Below the pieces are notes generated by a model. That model was not told the DNA's origin. It searched no databases and worked only from the letters and a program-made list of their open reading frames with translations. Shown piece by piece: positions 17,261 through 25,247 of a stretch of DNA of 64,000 nt. The stretch covers positions 1,907,501-1,971,500 of the forward strand of contig NZ_CP076132.1 of the NCBI RefSeq assembly GCF_018736045.1. Reading direction: 5' to 3'. Each line of letters opens with the position of its first letter. The stretch's first letter is position 1. Both the position numbers and the translations under genes were made by a program. This stretch comes from Flammeovirga yaeyamensis. Its GTDB lineage: Bacteria; Bacteroidota; Bacteroidia; Cytophagales; Flammeovirgaceae.

Positions 17261-18601
17261 TTAGTTAGCACTAACTTCTTTCTTCTTTGTTGTGAAAAGT
17301 GTTGGTTTGATTACTAAACCTAACCAACCCCAATTGTTGAATTTTCCTGAGTCACCACCTGCATTAGCTCCAGTGGCATATTGCATTGAATCTGTAGCAA
17401 ACATCGCAGACCATCCACCTTGAATAGAGATGTATTTGCTGAATTTGTAATTGGCATTCAAATCCAATTCAGTACCCAAGTTATTGCCTTGTTCAACACC
17501 ATTACCGTCATCAATCTTAGCATTTGACATGAAAGAGTGAACTCTGCCGTAGAATTTCCAATCTTCCATATTGTAAGTAGCGCCTAAGTAAATATCAGTT
17601 AAACCACCTCTTGGGTTTCTGCCACCAACATAGAAGTAGTCCATATGACCGTTGAATTTGTGGTTTGTACCAAAGTAAGGGTTAAATGAATTGTTGACAT
17701 CACCTGCTGCATCATAAGCTGTACCAGATAGTAATTCACCACCTAATGTGAATGCTAAAGCATCGTTAGCACTAAATAAAACTTCTACTAAAGCATTGTA
17801 AGCAGAAAGATTTTGTTGAGCTGCACCAACACCTGTATTACCCATTTGGTAGTAGAACGCAGCATTTACACCAATTTTACCCGGTCTAAACTCAGCTCGA
17901 GCACCTAATGTTTGTTGGTATACTGTTTCAAAATCTGTTCTATTATTATTGTTAGGATCTTTATCTTGTTCAATACCAAGGTTCATTGCAAGAGCAGAAA
18001 GTTTTACATTTTCACTCAAGTCTTTATGGAACCATAAGTATTGCATATTTTTATATGAATTGTTGGCAACTCCTTGGTTAATACCGGTGTAGAAGTTGTT
18101 TTCACCATTCGTCGCAATGGAGATACCACCATGTAATTTAAATGATTTTTCGTATTTGAATACGATGGCATCATGGCTTCTCGCTTGTTGCGCCCAATCT
18201 ACTGAACCAAAGATACGGTGATCATCATACACTAACTCTTGGCGACCGACTTTTGCAGAAAACGCATCAGTGAATAATAATTCACCCCAAGCTTCATGAA
18301 CGTGAAGGTTACCTCTGTCTTTATTAGCAAAGTGGTTGATCTCACCCCATGTTCTTACATCTTGGATGGAAACTCCCATTCTGAATTTTTCACTCTTATC
18401 ATTGAATAAGAAACGTAATCTTGATCTTTGTGATACAAAGTTTTCTGGGCGGTCCATGTCGGCATTAGATGGTCTTAATTGACCAAAGCCATTTCTGTAT
18501 TCATAACGAGGTTTTAGTTGTGCATCAATCGTAAAATCTTGAGCATAAGCACCACTAAATAAGGTCAGTAGCGTAATTACAGATAGTAATTTTTTTAGCA
18601 T
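17261..18601 (-). CDS. Outer-membrane beta-barrel porin (alginate-export-like)
   Basis: A 446-residue outer-membrane protein with a clear signal peptide (MLKKLLSVITLLTLFSGAYA, cut near 21). The rest shows alternating amphipathic strands rich in Tyr, Phe, Asn and Gly. RPRYEYRNG-type openings, RSRLRFLF and VGRQELVYDDHRIFG resemble alginate_exp/porin-like barrels. It is divergent from napA across 249 bases, suggesting, as inference only, that it passes nitrate or another anion into the periplasm under shared control. It ends at a strong terminator. Confidence 0.75.
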   Translation of the reverse strand: MLKKLLSVITLLTLFSGAYAQDFTIDAQLKPRYEYRNGFGQLRPSNADMDRPENFVSQRSRLRFLFNDKSEKFRMGVSIQDVRTWGEINHFANKDRGNLHVHEAWGELLFTDAFSAKVGRQELVYDDHRIFGSVDWAQQARSHDAIVFKYEKSFKLHGGISIATNGENNFYTGINQGVANNSYKNMQYLWFHKDLSENVKLSALAMNLGIEQDKDPNNNNRTDFETVYQQTLGARAEFRPGKIGVNAAFYYQMGNTGVGAAQQNLSAYNALVEVLFSANDALAFTLGGELLSGTAYDAAGDVNNSFNPYFGTNHKFNGHMDYFYVGGRNPRGGLTDIYLGATYNMEDWKFYGRVHSFMSNAKIDDGNGVEQGNNLGTELDLNANYKFSKYISIQGGWSAMFATDSMQYATGANAGGDSGKFNNWGWLGLVIKPTLFTTKKKEVSAN

Positions 18602-18724
18602 AATTAAAGATAAATAAAAGTTAAAATCTTATTTAATTTTAGGTAAAAATATCTAAAATTTCTCTGAGTGCAATATTAGTTACGCCTCAATAGTTAATTT
18701 CTATTAAATATCATCTTTAATTGG

Positions 18725-18736
18725 TGACTTATGTCA
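18725..18736. promoter_or_regulatory. Palindromic site in the porin-napA divergent region
   Basis: TGACTTATGTCA is a near-perfect inverted repeat of the TGAC-N4-GTCA type, as bound by some Crp/Fnr-family regulators such as HcpR/Fnr types. It lies 115 bases before napA and 124 bases before the porin gene. The binding protein is inferred, not shown. Confidence 0.4.
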
Positions 18737-18850
18737 TGAAATAGAAATTTTATTGATTTTAGTATTACATATCGAAATCTAAAAGCTAAATTTTAGATAA
18801 TTAAAACACATTATTGATTTATAATATTCGGAATTAAACACTACTGTTAA

Positions 18851-21133
18851 ATGAGTAATAAAAAAGACGACTTGAGTTTATCAAGACGTGATTTCCTAAA
18901 ACTAACTGGCGGTACCGTTGCCGTAGGCGGTGCAGCACTTAGTGGTTGGGGACTAACTGAACTTATTGTTGATGAAGGGCCAGTGAAATCATGGCACAAA
19001 TCTGTATGCCGTTATTGTGGTACAGGTTGTGGAGTGATGTTGGGTATGAATAAGGACAAATTAGTTAGAGTCCGTGGAGACCAAGAAGCCCACAACAAAG
19101 GTGTCATATGTATTAAAGGGTCAATGCTTGATAAAGTAATGAAAAGCCCTGAAAGATTAAAGGTCCCGAAAATTAAAAAGAATGGTAAGTTAGTAGAATC
19201 GACTTGGGAAGAGGCGATGGAACTAATGACCAAAAAATTCAAAGAAAATTTAGATCAGAATGGTCCGACAAGTATCGGGTTCTATGGTTCGGGTCAATTA
19301 CTAATTGAAGAATCATATACTGCAAATAAATTATTTAAGGCTGGGTTTAAATCAAATAACGTTGATGGTAACCCTCGTTTATGTATGGCATCAGCTGCAG
19401 TTGGTTATACACAAACTTTTGGTAAAGACGAACCTCCAGGGGCGTACGAAGATATCGACCATGCAGAAACATTTTTCTTAATCGGTTCTAACGCTTATGA
19501 ATGCCACCCTCCATTATGGGAACGAATCATGTTGCGTAAAAAAGCTGATCCAAATGTAAAAATCATCGTTGTCGATCCTCGTAAAACAAAAACAGCTGTA
19601 CATGCAGATGTCTATGTTCCTGTTTTACCAGGTAAAGATATGTTGTTGTTAAACTCTATGTGTTGCGTAATTGCAGAATTGGGGTTAATCGATGAGGATT
19701 TTGTAGGCAAATATGTCAATTTCAGTGATGGTAAAAACAAAATCACTTTAGATGAATATAAAAAGTTCCTAAAAGATTACAGACCGGAGAAAGTAGCAGA
19801 TGAATTAGGTATCACTCCAAGACAAATTAGAGAGATTGCTTATCAGTTTGCTTCATCGAAAGCAACGATGTCTTTGTGGACAATGGGTATTAACCAAAGA
19901 GTACAAGGGGTATTCTTAAATAATACACTTAACTCTTTACACTTAATCACTGGCCAGATTTGTAAGCCTGGTGCAACACCACTTTCATTAACAGGACAGA
20001 GTAATGCATGTGGTGGTGTTCGTGATACAGGTTCACTAGCTCACTTATTACCAAACGGTCGTTTAATTGCTAAAGAGCAACATAGAAACGAAATGGAGGA
20101 GCTTTGGAAAGTGCCTAAAGGTACAATTGCTCCAAAACCAGGTAGACATGCATTAGCTATGTTTGATGGTATGGTGACAGGTGATGTGAAAGCAGCATTG
20201 ATTATGTGTTCTAACCCTGCACAATCTTTACCAAACAACAGATACTACAGAGAAGGAATGGAAAAAGCTTTCCTAGTAGTTTCTGAAATTTTTGAAGATA
20301 CAGAAACAGCTAAGTTTGCAGATATTCTTCTTCCAGCAGCTCTTTATATTGAAAAAGAAGGGGTGTATGGACAAACAGAAAGAAGATATCAAATTATTGA
20401 AAAGCTAAGAGAACCTGTAGGTCAAGCGCGTTCAGACTTTGATATTTTAGTTGACTTTGCCAACAGAATGGGTCAAGGAAAACTAATTACATACAAAACA
20501 CCAACTGAATGTTGGGATGAATACAGAATAATTTCGAAATCATCAAAATATGATTTCTCTGGAATTACTAGAGAACGATTGAGAACGGAAAGGGGTATTC
20601 AATGGCCTTGTCCTTCAGAAGATCATCCTGGAACTGTAAGAAGATACATCAAAGGTGATCCATTTGCTGATAAACATGTGGATGCGAACCATAAAGTTCA
20701 CTTCTATGGAAAACCAGATGGTAAAGCAGTTGTTTTTGCTAGACCTTATATTGCTGGTAAAGAAGATGTATCTGAAGAAAGACCATTATTCTTAACAACA
20801 GGACGTGTGATTTCACAATGGCATACAGGAACAATGACTTTCCGTGTACCAGAATTAAATCATTCTGCTGGTCCAGGTCGTTTTGTTTTCCATCCAAGTG
20901 ATGCTGGTGCACAAGGTGTTAAAAAGGGAGATAAAATTGAAGTTGAAAGTTCAAGAGGAAAAATGGAAGGCATCGTAGATATCTCAAGAGATCACGAAAC
21001 TCCAGGAGTAGTCTTCGCCGCTTTCTATGATCAAAAGTTTTTAGTAAATAATGTTGTATCTGATGATCATGACCCTGTTTCTAAGGAGCCTGATTATAAA
21101 GTAACAGCAATTAGTGTTAAAAAATTAAGTTAA
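18851..21133 (+). CDS. napA: Periplasmic nitrate reductase, molybdenum catalytic subunit
   Basis: A 760-residue Mo-bis-MGD enzyme reducing nitrate to nitrite in the periplasm. The twin-arginine signal SRRDFLKLTGG starts at residue 11. The [4Fe-4S] ligands are Cys53, Cys56, Cys60 and Cys87. Cys178 in NPRLCMASAA is the expected Mo ligand, and the next stretch (TFGKDEPPGAYEDIDHAETF) follows NapA closely. TGQSNACGGVRDTG and FPxNR-type cofactor motifs are present. The next genes encode a tetraheme cytochrome and a small membrane protein; napB, napD and napGH are not nearby. The Tat signal separates it from the cytoplasmic enzyme at 32851. Confidence 0.88.
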   Translation: MSNKKDDLSLSRRDFLKLTGGTVAVGGAALSGWGLTELIVDEGPVKSWHKSVCRYCGTGCGVMLGMNKDKLVRVRGDQEAHNKGVICIKGSMLDKVMKSPERLKVPKIKKNGKLVESTWEEAMELMTKKFKENLDQNGPTSIGFYGSGQLLIEESYTANKLFKAGFKSNNVDGNPRLCMASAAVGYTQTFGKDEPPGAYEDIDHAETFFLIGSNAYECHPPLWERIMLRKKADPNVKIIVVDPRKTKTAVHADVYVPVLPGKDMLLLNSMCCVIAELGLIDEDFVGKYVNFSDGKNKITLDEYKKFLKDYRPEKVADELGITPRQIREIAYQFASSKATMSLWTMGINQRVQGVFLNNTLNSLHLITGQICKPGATPLSLTGQSNACGGVRDTGSLAHLLPNGRLIAKEQHRNEMEELWKVPKGTIAPKPGRHALAMFDGMVTGDVKAALIMCSNPAQSLPNNRYYREGMEKAFLVVSEIFEDTETAKFADILLPAALYIEKEGVYGQTERRYQIIEKLREPVGQARSDFDILVDFANRMGQGKLITYKTPTECWDEYRIISKSSKYDFSGITRERLRTERGIQWPCPSEDHPGTVRRYIKGDPFADKHVDANHKVHFYGKPDGKAVVFARPYIAGKEDVSEERPLFLTTGRVISQWHTGTMTFRVPELNHSAGPGRFVFHPSDAGAQGVKKGDKIEVESSRGKMEGIVDISRDHETPGVVFAAFYDQKFLVNNVVSDDHDPVSKEPDYKVTAISVKKLS

Positions 21134-21146
21134 ACTTCAACGATTA

Positions 21147-21857
21147 ATGGAAACAATATTAGATATACTTGCAGTAGTGATCCTAATCGTAGAAGTGATC
21201 CTACTTTTCAAATTAAGACAACAAAGGTTTCAACAGCACCTTACAGGTGGAGTAAGAGCAATGGTTTTAGTAGCTATTATTTTATTCCCAGTTTTGGCTG
21301 TTTTATTAGGAAACTATCATGTTTTTGTAACAACTAAAGAGTCAACAACTTGTCAAAGCTGCCACGTTATGGCACCTATGGCTAACGACATGATGTTTGA
21401 TGCAACATCTCAAACTTTAGCAGCAAGACACTATAAAAATGGATGGATTGCTGAGCATGAGTGTTATAGCTGTCATGCCGATTATGGTTTCCAAGGAACC
21501 ATGAAAGCAAAATTAGATGGTTACAGACACTTGATGAGATACGTAACAAAAACATATGAAGAGCCCATTCGCTACAGAGGTGAATTTAATTCTATGAACT
21601 GTTATGGTTGTCACGAAGGTTCAAGAACTTTCGAAGCTGTTGAAGAACATCAGCCAGTTATTGAAAACTTAAAAAGTGATGATGCTTCTATTTCTTGTCT
21701 AAACTGTCATGGTAGAGCTCATCCAGAACCTTCGAGAAGAACGCCAGGTCATGAGGATTATAAGTGGTTATCTAATCCAAAGAATAGAGAAATCTCTTCT
21801 AAAGATGCCAATGAAGTAAAAGAATATATTTCAAACCTTGCCGTATCAAATAAATAG
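21147..21857 (+). CDS. napC: Tetraheme membrane c-type cytochrome, NapC/NrfH family
   Basis: A 236-residue quinol dehydrogenase that should pass electrons from the menaquinol pool to NapA. Two hydrophobic segments lie at 4-22 and 38-58; classic NapC/NrfH has one, so the extra helix is unusual. Four CxxCH heme sites start at Cys69, Cys106, Cys152 and Cys184. HVMAPM directly after the first site fits the NapC/NrfH pattern. It lies 13 bases after napA in the same operon. NrfH is the alternative name, but no NrfA is present and the neighbour is NapA. Confidence 0.85.
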   Translation: METILDILAVVILIVEVILLFKLRQQRFQQHLTGGVRAMVLVAIILFPVLAVLLGNYHVFVTTKESTTCQSCHVMAPMANDMMFDATSQTLAARHYKNGWIAEHECYSCHADYGFQGTMKAKLDGYRHLMRYVTKTYEEPIRYRGEFNSMNCYGCHEGSRTFEAVEEHQPVIENLKSDDASISCLNCHGRAHPEPSRRTPGHEDYKWLSNPKNREISSKDANEVKEYISNLAVSNK

Positions 21858-21862
21858 AAATT

Positions 21863-22051
21863 ATGAGAAAGATATTTATAGAAGCTATGCTTGTGATCGT
21901 AGGTTTGGCTATTTCCATTCCTTACATCATTATGCCAGGACCATATTTAATGTTCTTATTTGTATTCGTAGCCCAACCATGTATTGCAGTAGCAGTATTG
22001 TTGGTTCTTTGGGAAGTGTACAAAGATCTTACAAAATCAAATCTTTTGTAA
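21863..22051 (+). CDS. Small two-helix membrane protein in the nap operon
   Basis: A 62-residue protein made almost wholly of two hydrophobic segments (about 6-24 and 28-52), starting 5 bases after the cytochrome gene. The tight spacing and shared terminator mark it as part of the nap operon. It resembles small NapE-like accessory proteins only in size and hydrophobicity; I do not recognise a family. A longer frame overlapping it from 21838 lacks such features. Confidence 0.6.
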   Translation: MRKIFIEAMLVIVGLAISIPYIIMPGPYLMFLFVFVAQPCIAVAVLLVLWEVYKDLTKSNLL

Positions 22052-22069
22052 AGAATTAATATTTGATTT

Positions 22070-22106
22070 AAGACCTTATCATTTAACATGTGATAAGGTC
22101 TTTTTT
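22070..22106 (+). terminator. Terminator of the nap operon
   Basis: A perfect 12-base stem (22070-22081 with 22091-22102) followed by a T-run. Confidence 0.88.
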
Positions 22107-22128
22107 ATAATTTGTGTGTTAGATCAAT

Positions 22129-22136
22129 TATATTTG
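22129..22136 (+). promoter_or_regulatory. -7 element of moaA, close to the start codon
   Basis: TATATTTG fits TAnnTTTG exactly and ends six bases before the ATG at 22143. Transcription would start at or next to the start codon, implying a leaderless mRNA. Confidence 0.45.
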
Positions 22137-22142
22137 TAATCT

Positions 22143-23114
22143 ATGCTAACAGATAAGTTTAACCGACAAATAAAATACGTGCGATTAGCCGTAACTGATC
22201 GTTGCAATCTCCGATGTACCTATTGTATGCCTGAGCATATGAAATTTGTGCAAAAGGATAAGTTATTGACTTTTGAAGAGATGATAAAGTTAATGGAGAT
22301 CCTTGCTCAAAATGGTGTAGAAAAAGTGCGTATTACTGGAGGGGAACCTTTTGTTAGGAGTGGTTTGATTCATTTTTTGGAGCAATTAGTGAAAATTGAG
22401 GGCATCAAAAAAGTAGGGATAACATCAAATGGTGTTTTATTGGAGGAACACCTTGAAGTGTTGAATGATTTAGGGATAAAAGACATCAACCTAAGCCTTG
22501 ATGCTGTTTCAAGATCAAAATTTCAAGAAATTACTAGAAGAGATGATTTTGATAAAGTGATGAGTTCATTGAAGAAAATGATCAAAATGGACTTTAATGT
22601 GAAAGTGAATATGGTGGTGATGGATTCGAAAAATACGGATCAGATTATACCTTTAGCTTTGCTTGCCAAAAATGCACCAATTGAAATCAGATATATTGAA
22701 GAAATGCCATTTAATGGTACAGGTAGAGAAGTATCTACTACTTGGAACTACAAAGATATTGAAGAGGTTTTATTCAATGAGTTTTCAGATTTCGAGAAAA
22801 TAAAAACGAATCAACCCTCAACTGCCCAAATCTATCAAACAAAATTTCTAAAAGGGAAAATTGGAATCATTCCAGCCTTTAGTCGAACTTTTTGTGGTAC
22901 TTGTGATCGATTAAGAATTACATCATTAGGGCAAATAAGAAATTGCTTGTATTCTAAAGATGGTTTGGATCTAAGAGCCTTGGTTAGGTCAGATATGTCT
23001 AATCAAGAAATTGTAGATGAAATTCAAAATCACCTTTACAAAAAGAAAAAAAGTGGTTGGGAAGAAGAAGAGGATAACAATCAACTTGACTCCATGTCTA
23101 TGATTGGAGGATAA
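22143..23114 (+). CDS. moaA: GTP 3',8-cyclase, molybdenum cofactor biosynthesis
   Basis: A 323-residue radical-SAM enzyme converting GTP to 3',8-cyclo-GTP, the first step of molybdopterin synthesis. The radical SAM cluster ligands are Cys21, Cys25 and Cys28 (CNLRCTYC). A second [4Fe-4S] site is built from FCGTCDRLRITSLGQIRNC near 256-275, and the protein ends in the conserved GG needed for activity. The length is typical. It sits directly after the nap operon terminator and serves both molybdenum enzymes of the window. Confidence 0.96.
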   Translation: MLTDKFNRQIKYVRLAVTDRCNLRCTYCMPEHMKFVQKDKLLTFEEMIKLMEILAQNGVEKVRITGGEPFVRSGLIHFLEQLVKIEGIKKVGITSNGVLLEEHLEVLNDLGIKDINLSLDAVSRSKFQEITRRDDFDKVMSSLKKMIKMDFNVKVNMVVMDSKNTDQIIPLALLAKNAPIEIRYIEEMPFNGTGREVSTTWNYKDIEEVLFNEFSDFEKIKTNQPSTAQIYQTKFLKGKIGIIPAFSRTFCGTCDRLRITSLGQIRNCLYSKDGLDLRALVRSDMSNQEIVDEIQNHLYKKKKSGWEEEEDNNQLDSMSMIGG

Positions 23115-23144
23115 AAAAAGCGAATCGTTGGATTCGCTTTTTTT
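23113..23144. terminator. Terminator between moaA and the lipoprotein gene
   Basis: A perfect 14-base stem (23113-23126 with 23131-23144) with A-run and T-run; bidirectional. Confidence 0.9.
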
Positions 23145-23167
23145 ATGATTAATATATAAATAGAGTA

Positions 23168-23674
23168 TTAATTCTCTGTAACCTTGAATAACATAAATAC
23201 ATGGTCTTTAGAGAACCTTGCTCCAGCTACAGGATTAGGTTGTGCAGGTTGTTTAGGAAAGTCGCCTCCACCTAAATAAAATCTACTACATGTACCATTA
23301 TTAATTGTGATGTCCTGACCATATTGGTCGTTAAACCAAGAACCGTCTATTCCATTATAATCCCCTTCAACGGCGAATACAGTGTAAGTGCCGTCAGGTA
23401 AGTTTACAGTGAATACGTCTTTATCTCCATCTATTTCTTTACCGCAGTTTGGATCTTGTGCATATGCTAAAAGCTGTCCTTCAGCCTTTTCATTAGCATT
23501 TTTATCAGTAATTAGAATCGTAATTACTCCTCCAGAAGAACCGCTATTTGAGTCAGCATAAAAGGTAGCACTACCTAAATCTACTTCTTCTCCGTCGGTA
23601 CCACAAGAATGTAATATGAAGGCTAACCCAACTAAAAGACTTAAGATTGATAAATTAGAAATGAACTTTCTCAT
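23168..23674 (-). CDS. Putative lipoprotein, unknown function
   Basis: A 168-residue protein with a lipoprotein signal peptide: basic MRK, hydrophobic core, lipobox ILHSC with Cys24. The mature part is acidic and rich in Gly, Asn and Asp. It has two further cysteines (near 77 and 130) that could pair, and a predicted beta-sandwich look (VFTVNLPDGTYTVFAVEGDY). No family is recognised. Confidence 0.65.
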   Translation of the reverse strand: MRKFISNLSILSLLVGLAFILHSCGTDGEEVDLGSATFYADSNSGSSGGVITILITDKNANEKAEGQLLAYAQDPNCGKEIDGDKDVFTVNLPDGTYTVFAVEGDYNGIDGSWFNDQYGQDITINNGTCSRFYLGGGDFPKQPAQPNPVAGARFSKDHVFMLFKVTEN

Positions 23675-23868
23675 GTTAATTAATTATTGACTAATTTTGT
23701 GATCAAATTGTGAATAGCATTTAAAAGGATACAATATCAAGGAGTTACATGTATAAATATTTGATGATCATTAGTTTTTGATGAATACAAAGAGGTTTAT
23801 ACAGATATTAATATCGACAATGCTCTATTTACAATGACAATTAAATAATAAAAAAGGACAAATAAAAA

Positions 23869-24603
23869 ATGACTAACAACGCCAAGTATTTTGATGAACT
23901 GGTTAACGAACGAAGATCAGTGAGAGTTTACGATCAGGAAGTGGCTTTTGATCATGAGGCAGTTCAGAGAAGTCTAGAAAGAGCTACTTTATCCCCAAAC
24001 AGTTCGAATATGCAAATGTGGGAGTTCTATAGAATTACCACTGAGGATATTAAAAAGGAGGTTGCAGTGAATTGTATGAAGCAAAAAGCGGCAACAACTG
24101 CAAGAGAATTAGTATTGTTCACGGTGAGACCTTCATTATGGTCTGAAAGAGCAAAATTTAATTTAGAGGAGATGAAAAAAGGTTTTGAGAAAAAGCCTTT
24201 AAGCGAAAAAGATCAAAAAAGAGCATTAAGCTATTACGAAAAGCTAGTTCCTATTTTATATAAAAATGATAAACTAGGCATCCGTAGTTTTGGGAAGAAA
24301 ATGTTTGCTTGGTTCGTTGGTTTAAAACGTCCGATGGTTAGACAAGTAGCGAAAAAAGATGTAGCCATAACTCTGCACAAAAGTGTCGCTTTAGCTGCTA
24401 TGACTTTTATGTATTCTATGAAATCTGAAGGTTATGATACATGTCCGATGGAAGGATTCGATAGTAAACGCATTAAAAAAATCTTAAATCTTCCTAAAGA
24501 TACTGAAATAAGCATGATCATAGGTTGTGGACCTGCTGCAGAGGGTGGGATTTACAATGAAAGGGTAAGAGTGCCTAATGAAAAAGTAATATTTGAGATA
24601 TAA
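23869..24603 (+). CDS. Nitroreductase-family flavoprotein
   Basis: A 244-residue FMN-dependent nitroreductase-like protein. The N-terminal RRSVRVYD and ATLSPNSSNMQMWEF motifs give the FMN-binding signature, and the C-terminal region GYDTCPMEGFDSKRIKKILNLP followed by GCGPAAEGG is typical. Family members reduce nitro groups, quinones or other acceptors with NAD(P)H; the substrate cannot be told from sequence. It is a single gene ending in a hairpin terminator. Confidence 0.88.
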   Translation: MTNNAKYFDELVNERRSVRVYDQEVAFDHEAVQRSLERATLSPNSSNMQMWEFYRITTEDIKKEVAVNCMKQKAATTARELVLFTVRPSLWSERAKFNLEEMKKGFEKKPLSEKDQKRALSYYEKLVPILYKNDKLGIRSFGKKMFAWFVGLKRPMVRQVAKKDVAITLHKSVALAAMTFMYSMKSEGYDTCPMEGFDSKRIKKILNLPKDTEISMIIGCGPAAEGGIYNERVRVPNEKVIFEI

Positions 24604-24627
24604 AAAAAGGAGCTTTTGCTCCTTTTT
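24604..24627. terminator. Bidirectional terminator after the nitroreductase gene
   Basis: A perfect 10-base stem (24604-24613 with 24618-24627) with TTTT loop. The T-run contains the stop codon of the convergent gene at 24626. Confidence 0.85.
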
Positions 24628-25018
24628 ATGCTTCAATTACTTCCGCTGAAAAGGGGAGGTAATTTACTTTTAATTCTTGTTGTTGATGTGCTGGATGGAA
24701 AAGTGTTTTTAATTCGAAACTTTTACCATCGTTATTCATCAAGATTCTAAATAATGCCTGATTTCTTGGGTCTTCATTCTTTACCCATAGATATTTGTAA
24801 TCACCTAAGTTAATAGGTTCATCATCAACAGTATTTACATAAGGAACTTCAGAAATATTTACCTCTTTTTTATGGAAATCCCATGTGATAAGATGGGGGT
24901 TTTTTAAAGTTGCATCAGTGACCTTAACGAAGTGTAAATTATGTACGCTGATAACATCTTTACGATGCTTGATCTGATCCCAAATTGCGGCGATTTCTGT
25001 ACTGTTTACTGTTTGCAT
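24626..25018 (-). CDS. Conserved-looking protein of unknown function
   Basis: A soluble 130-residue protein with no signal peptide or membrane segment and no motif I recognise. It is moderately acidic, with mixed alpha/beta composition, for example ALFRILMNNDGKSFELKTLFHP. It stands alone between the nitroreductase gene and the nqr operon. Coding potential is supported by a full open frame and a terminator at its 3' end. Confidence 0.5.
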   Translation of the reverse strand: MQTVNSTEIAAIWDQIKHRKDVISVHNLHFVKVTDATLKNPHLITWDFHKKEVNISEVPYVNTVDDEPINLGDYKYLWVKNEDPRNQALFRILMNNDGKSFELKTLFHPAHQQQELKVNYLPFSAEVIEA

Positions 25019-25169
25019 TTTAGTCGATTTTATGATTCTTTCTCTTTATAACGTCTTTATATATATCATTTAGTGTACCAATTTGCAGATTTTTTATGTT
25101 AAAGTTTAACTTTATTTATTCAAATACCTAAATATTTGAATTTACTTACTAAATCCGATGCCCATAAAG

Positions 25170-25200
25170 TTTCAACAATAATATGAATTTAGTAAGTTTG
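25170..25200 (+). promoter_or_regulatory. Promoter of the nqr operon
   Basis: TAAGTTTG at 25193-25200 matches the -7 consensus. TTTC at 25170-25173 stands 19 bases upstream as a near-consensus -33 element. The start codon is 47 bases downstream. Confidence 0.6.
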
Positions 25201-25247
25201 TCGTTGAAAAAAATAGGAGCGTTTACTCTGTCACTCGATAATATCCG

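Noticed and set aside
21838-22059. Frame overlapping the 62-residue nap-operon protein
   Set aside because: It overlaps the end of the cytochrome gene and has no coherent hydrophobic pattern; the 21863 frame fits better.
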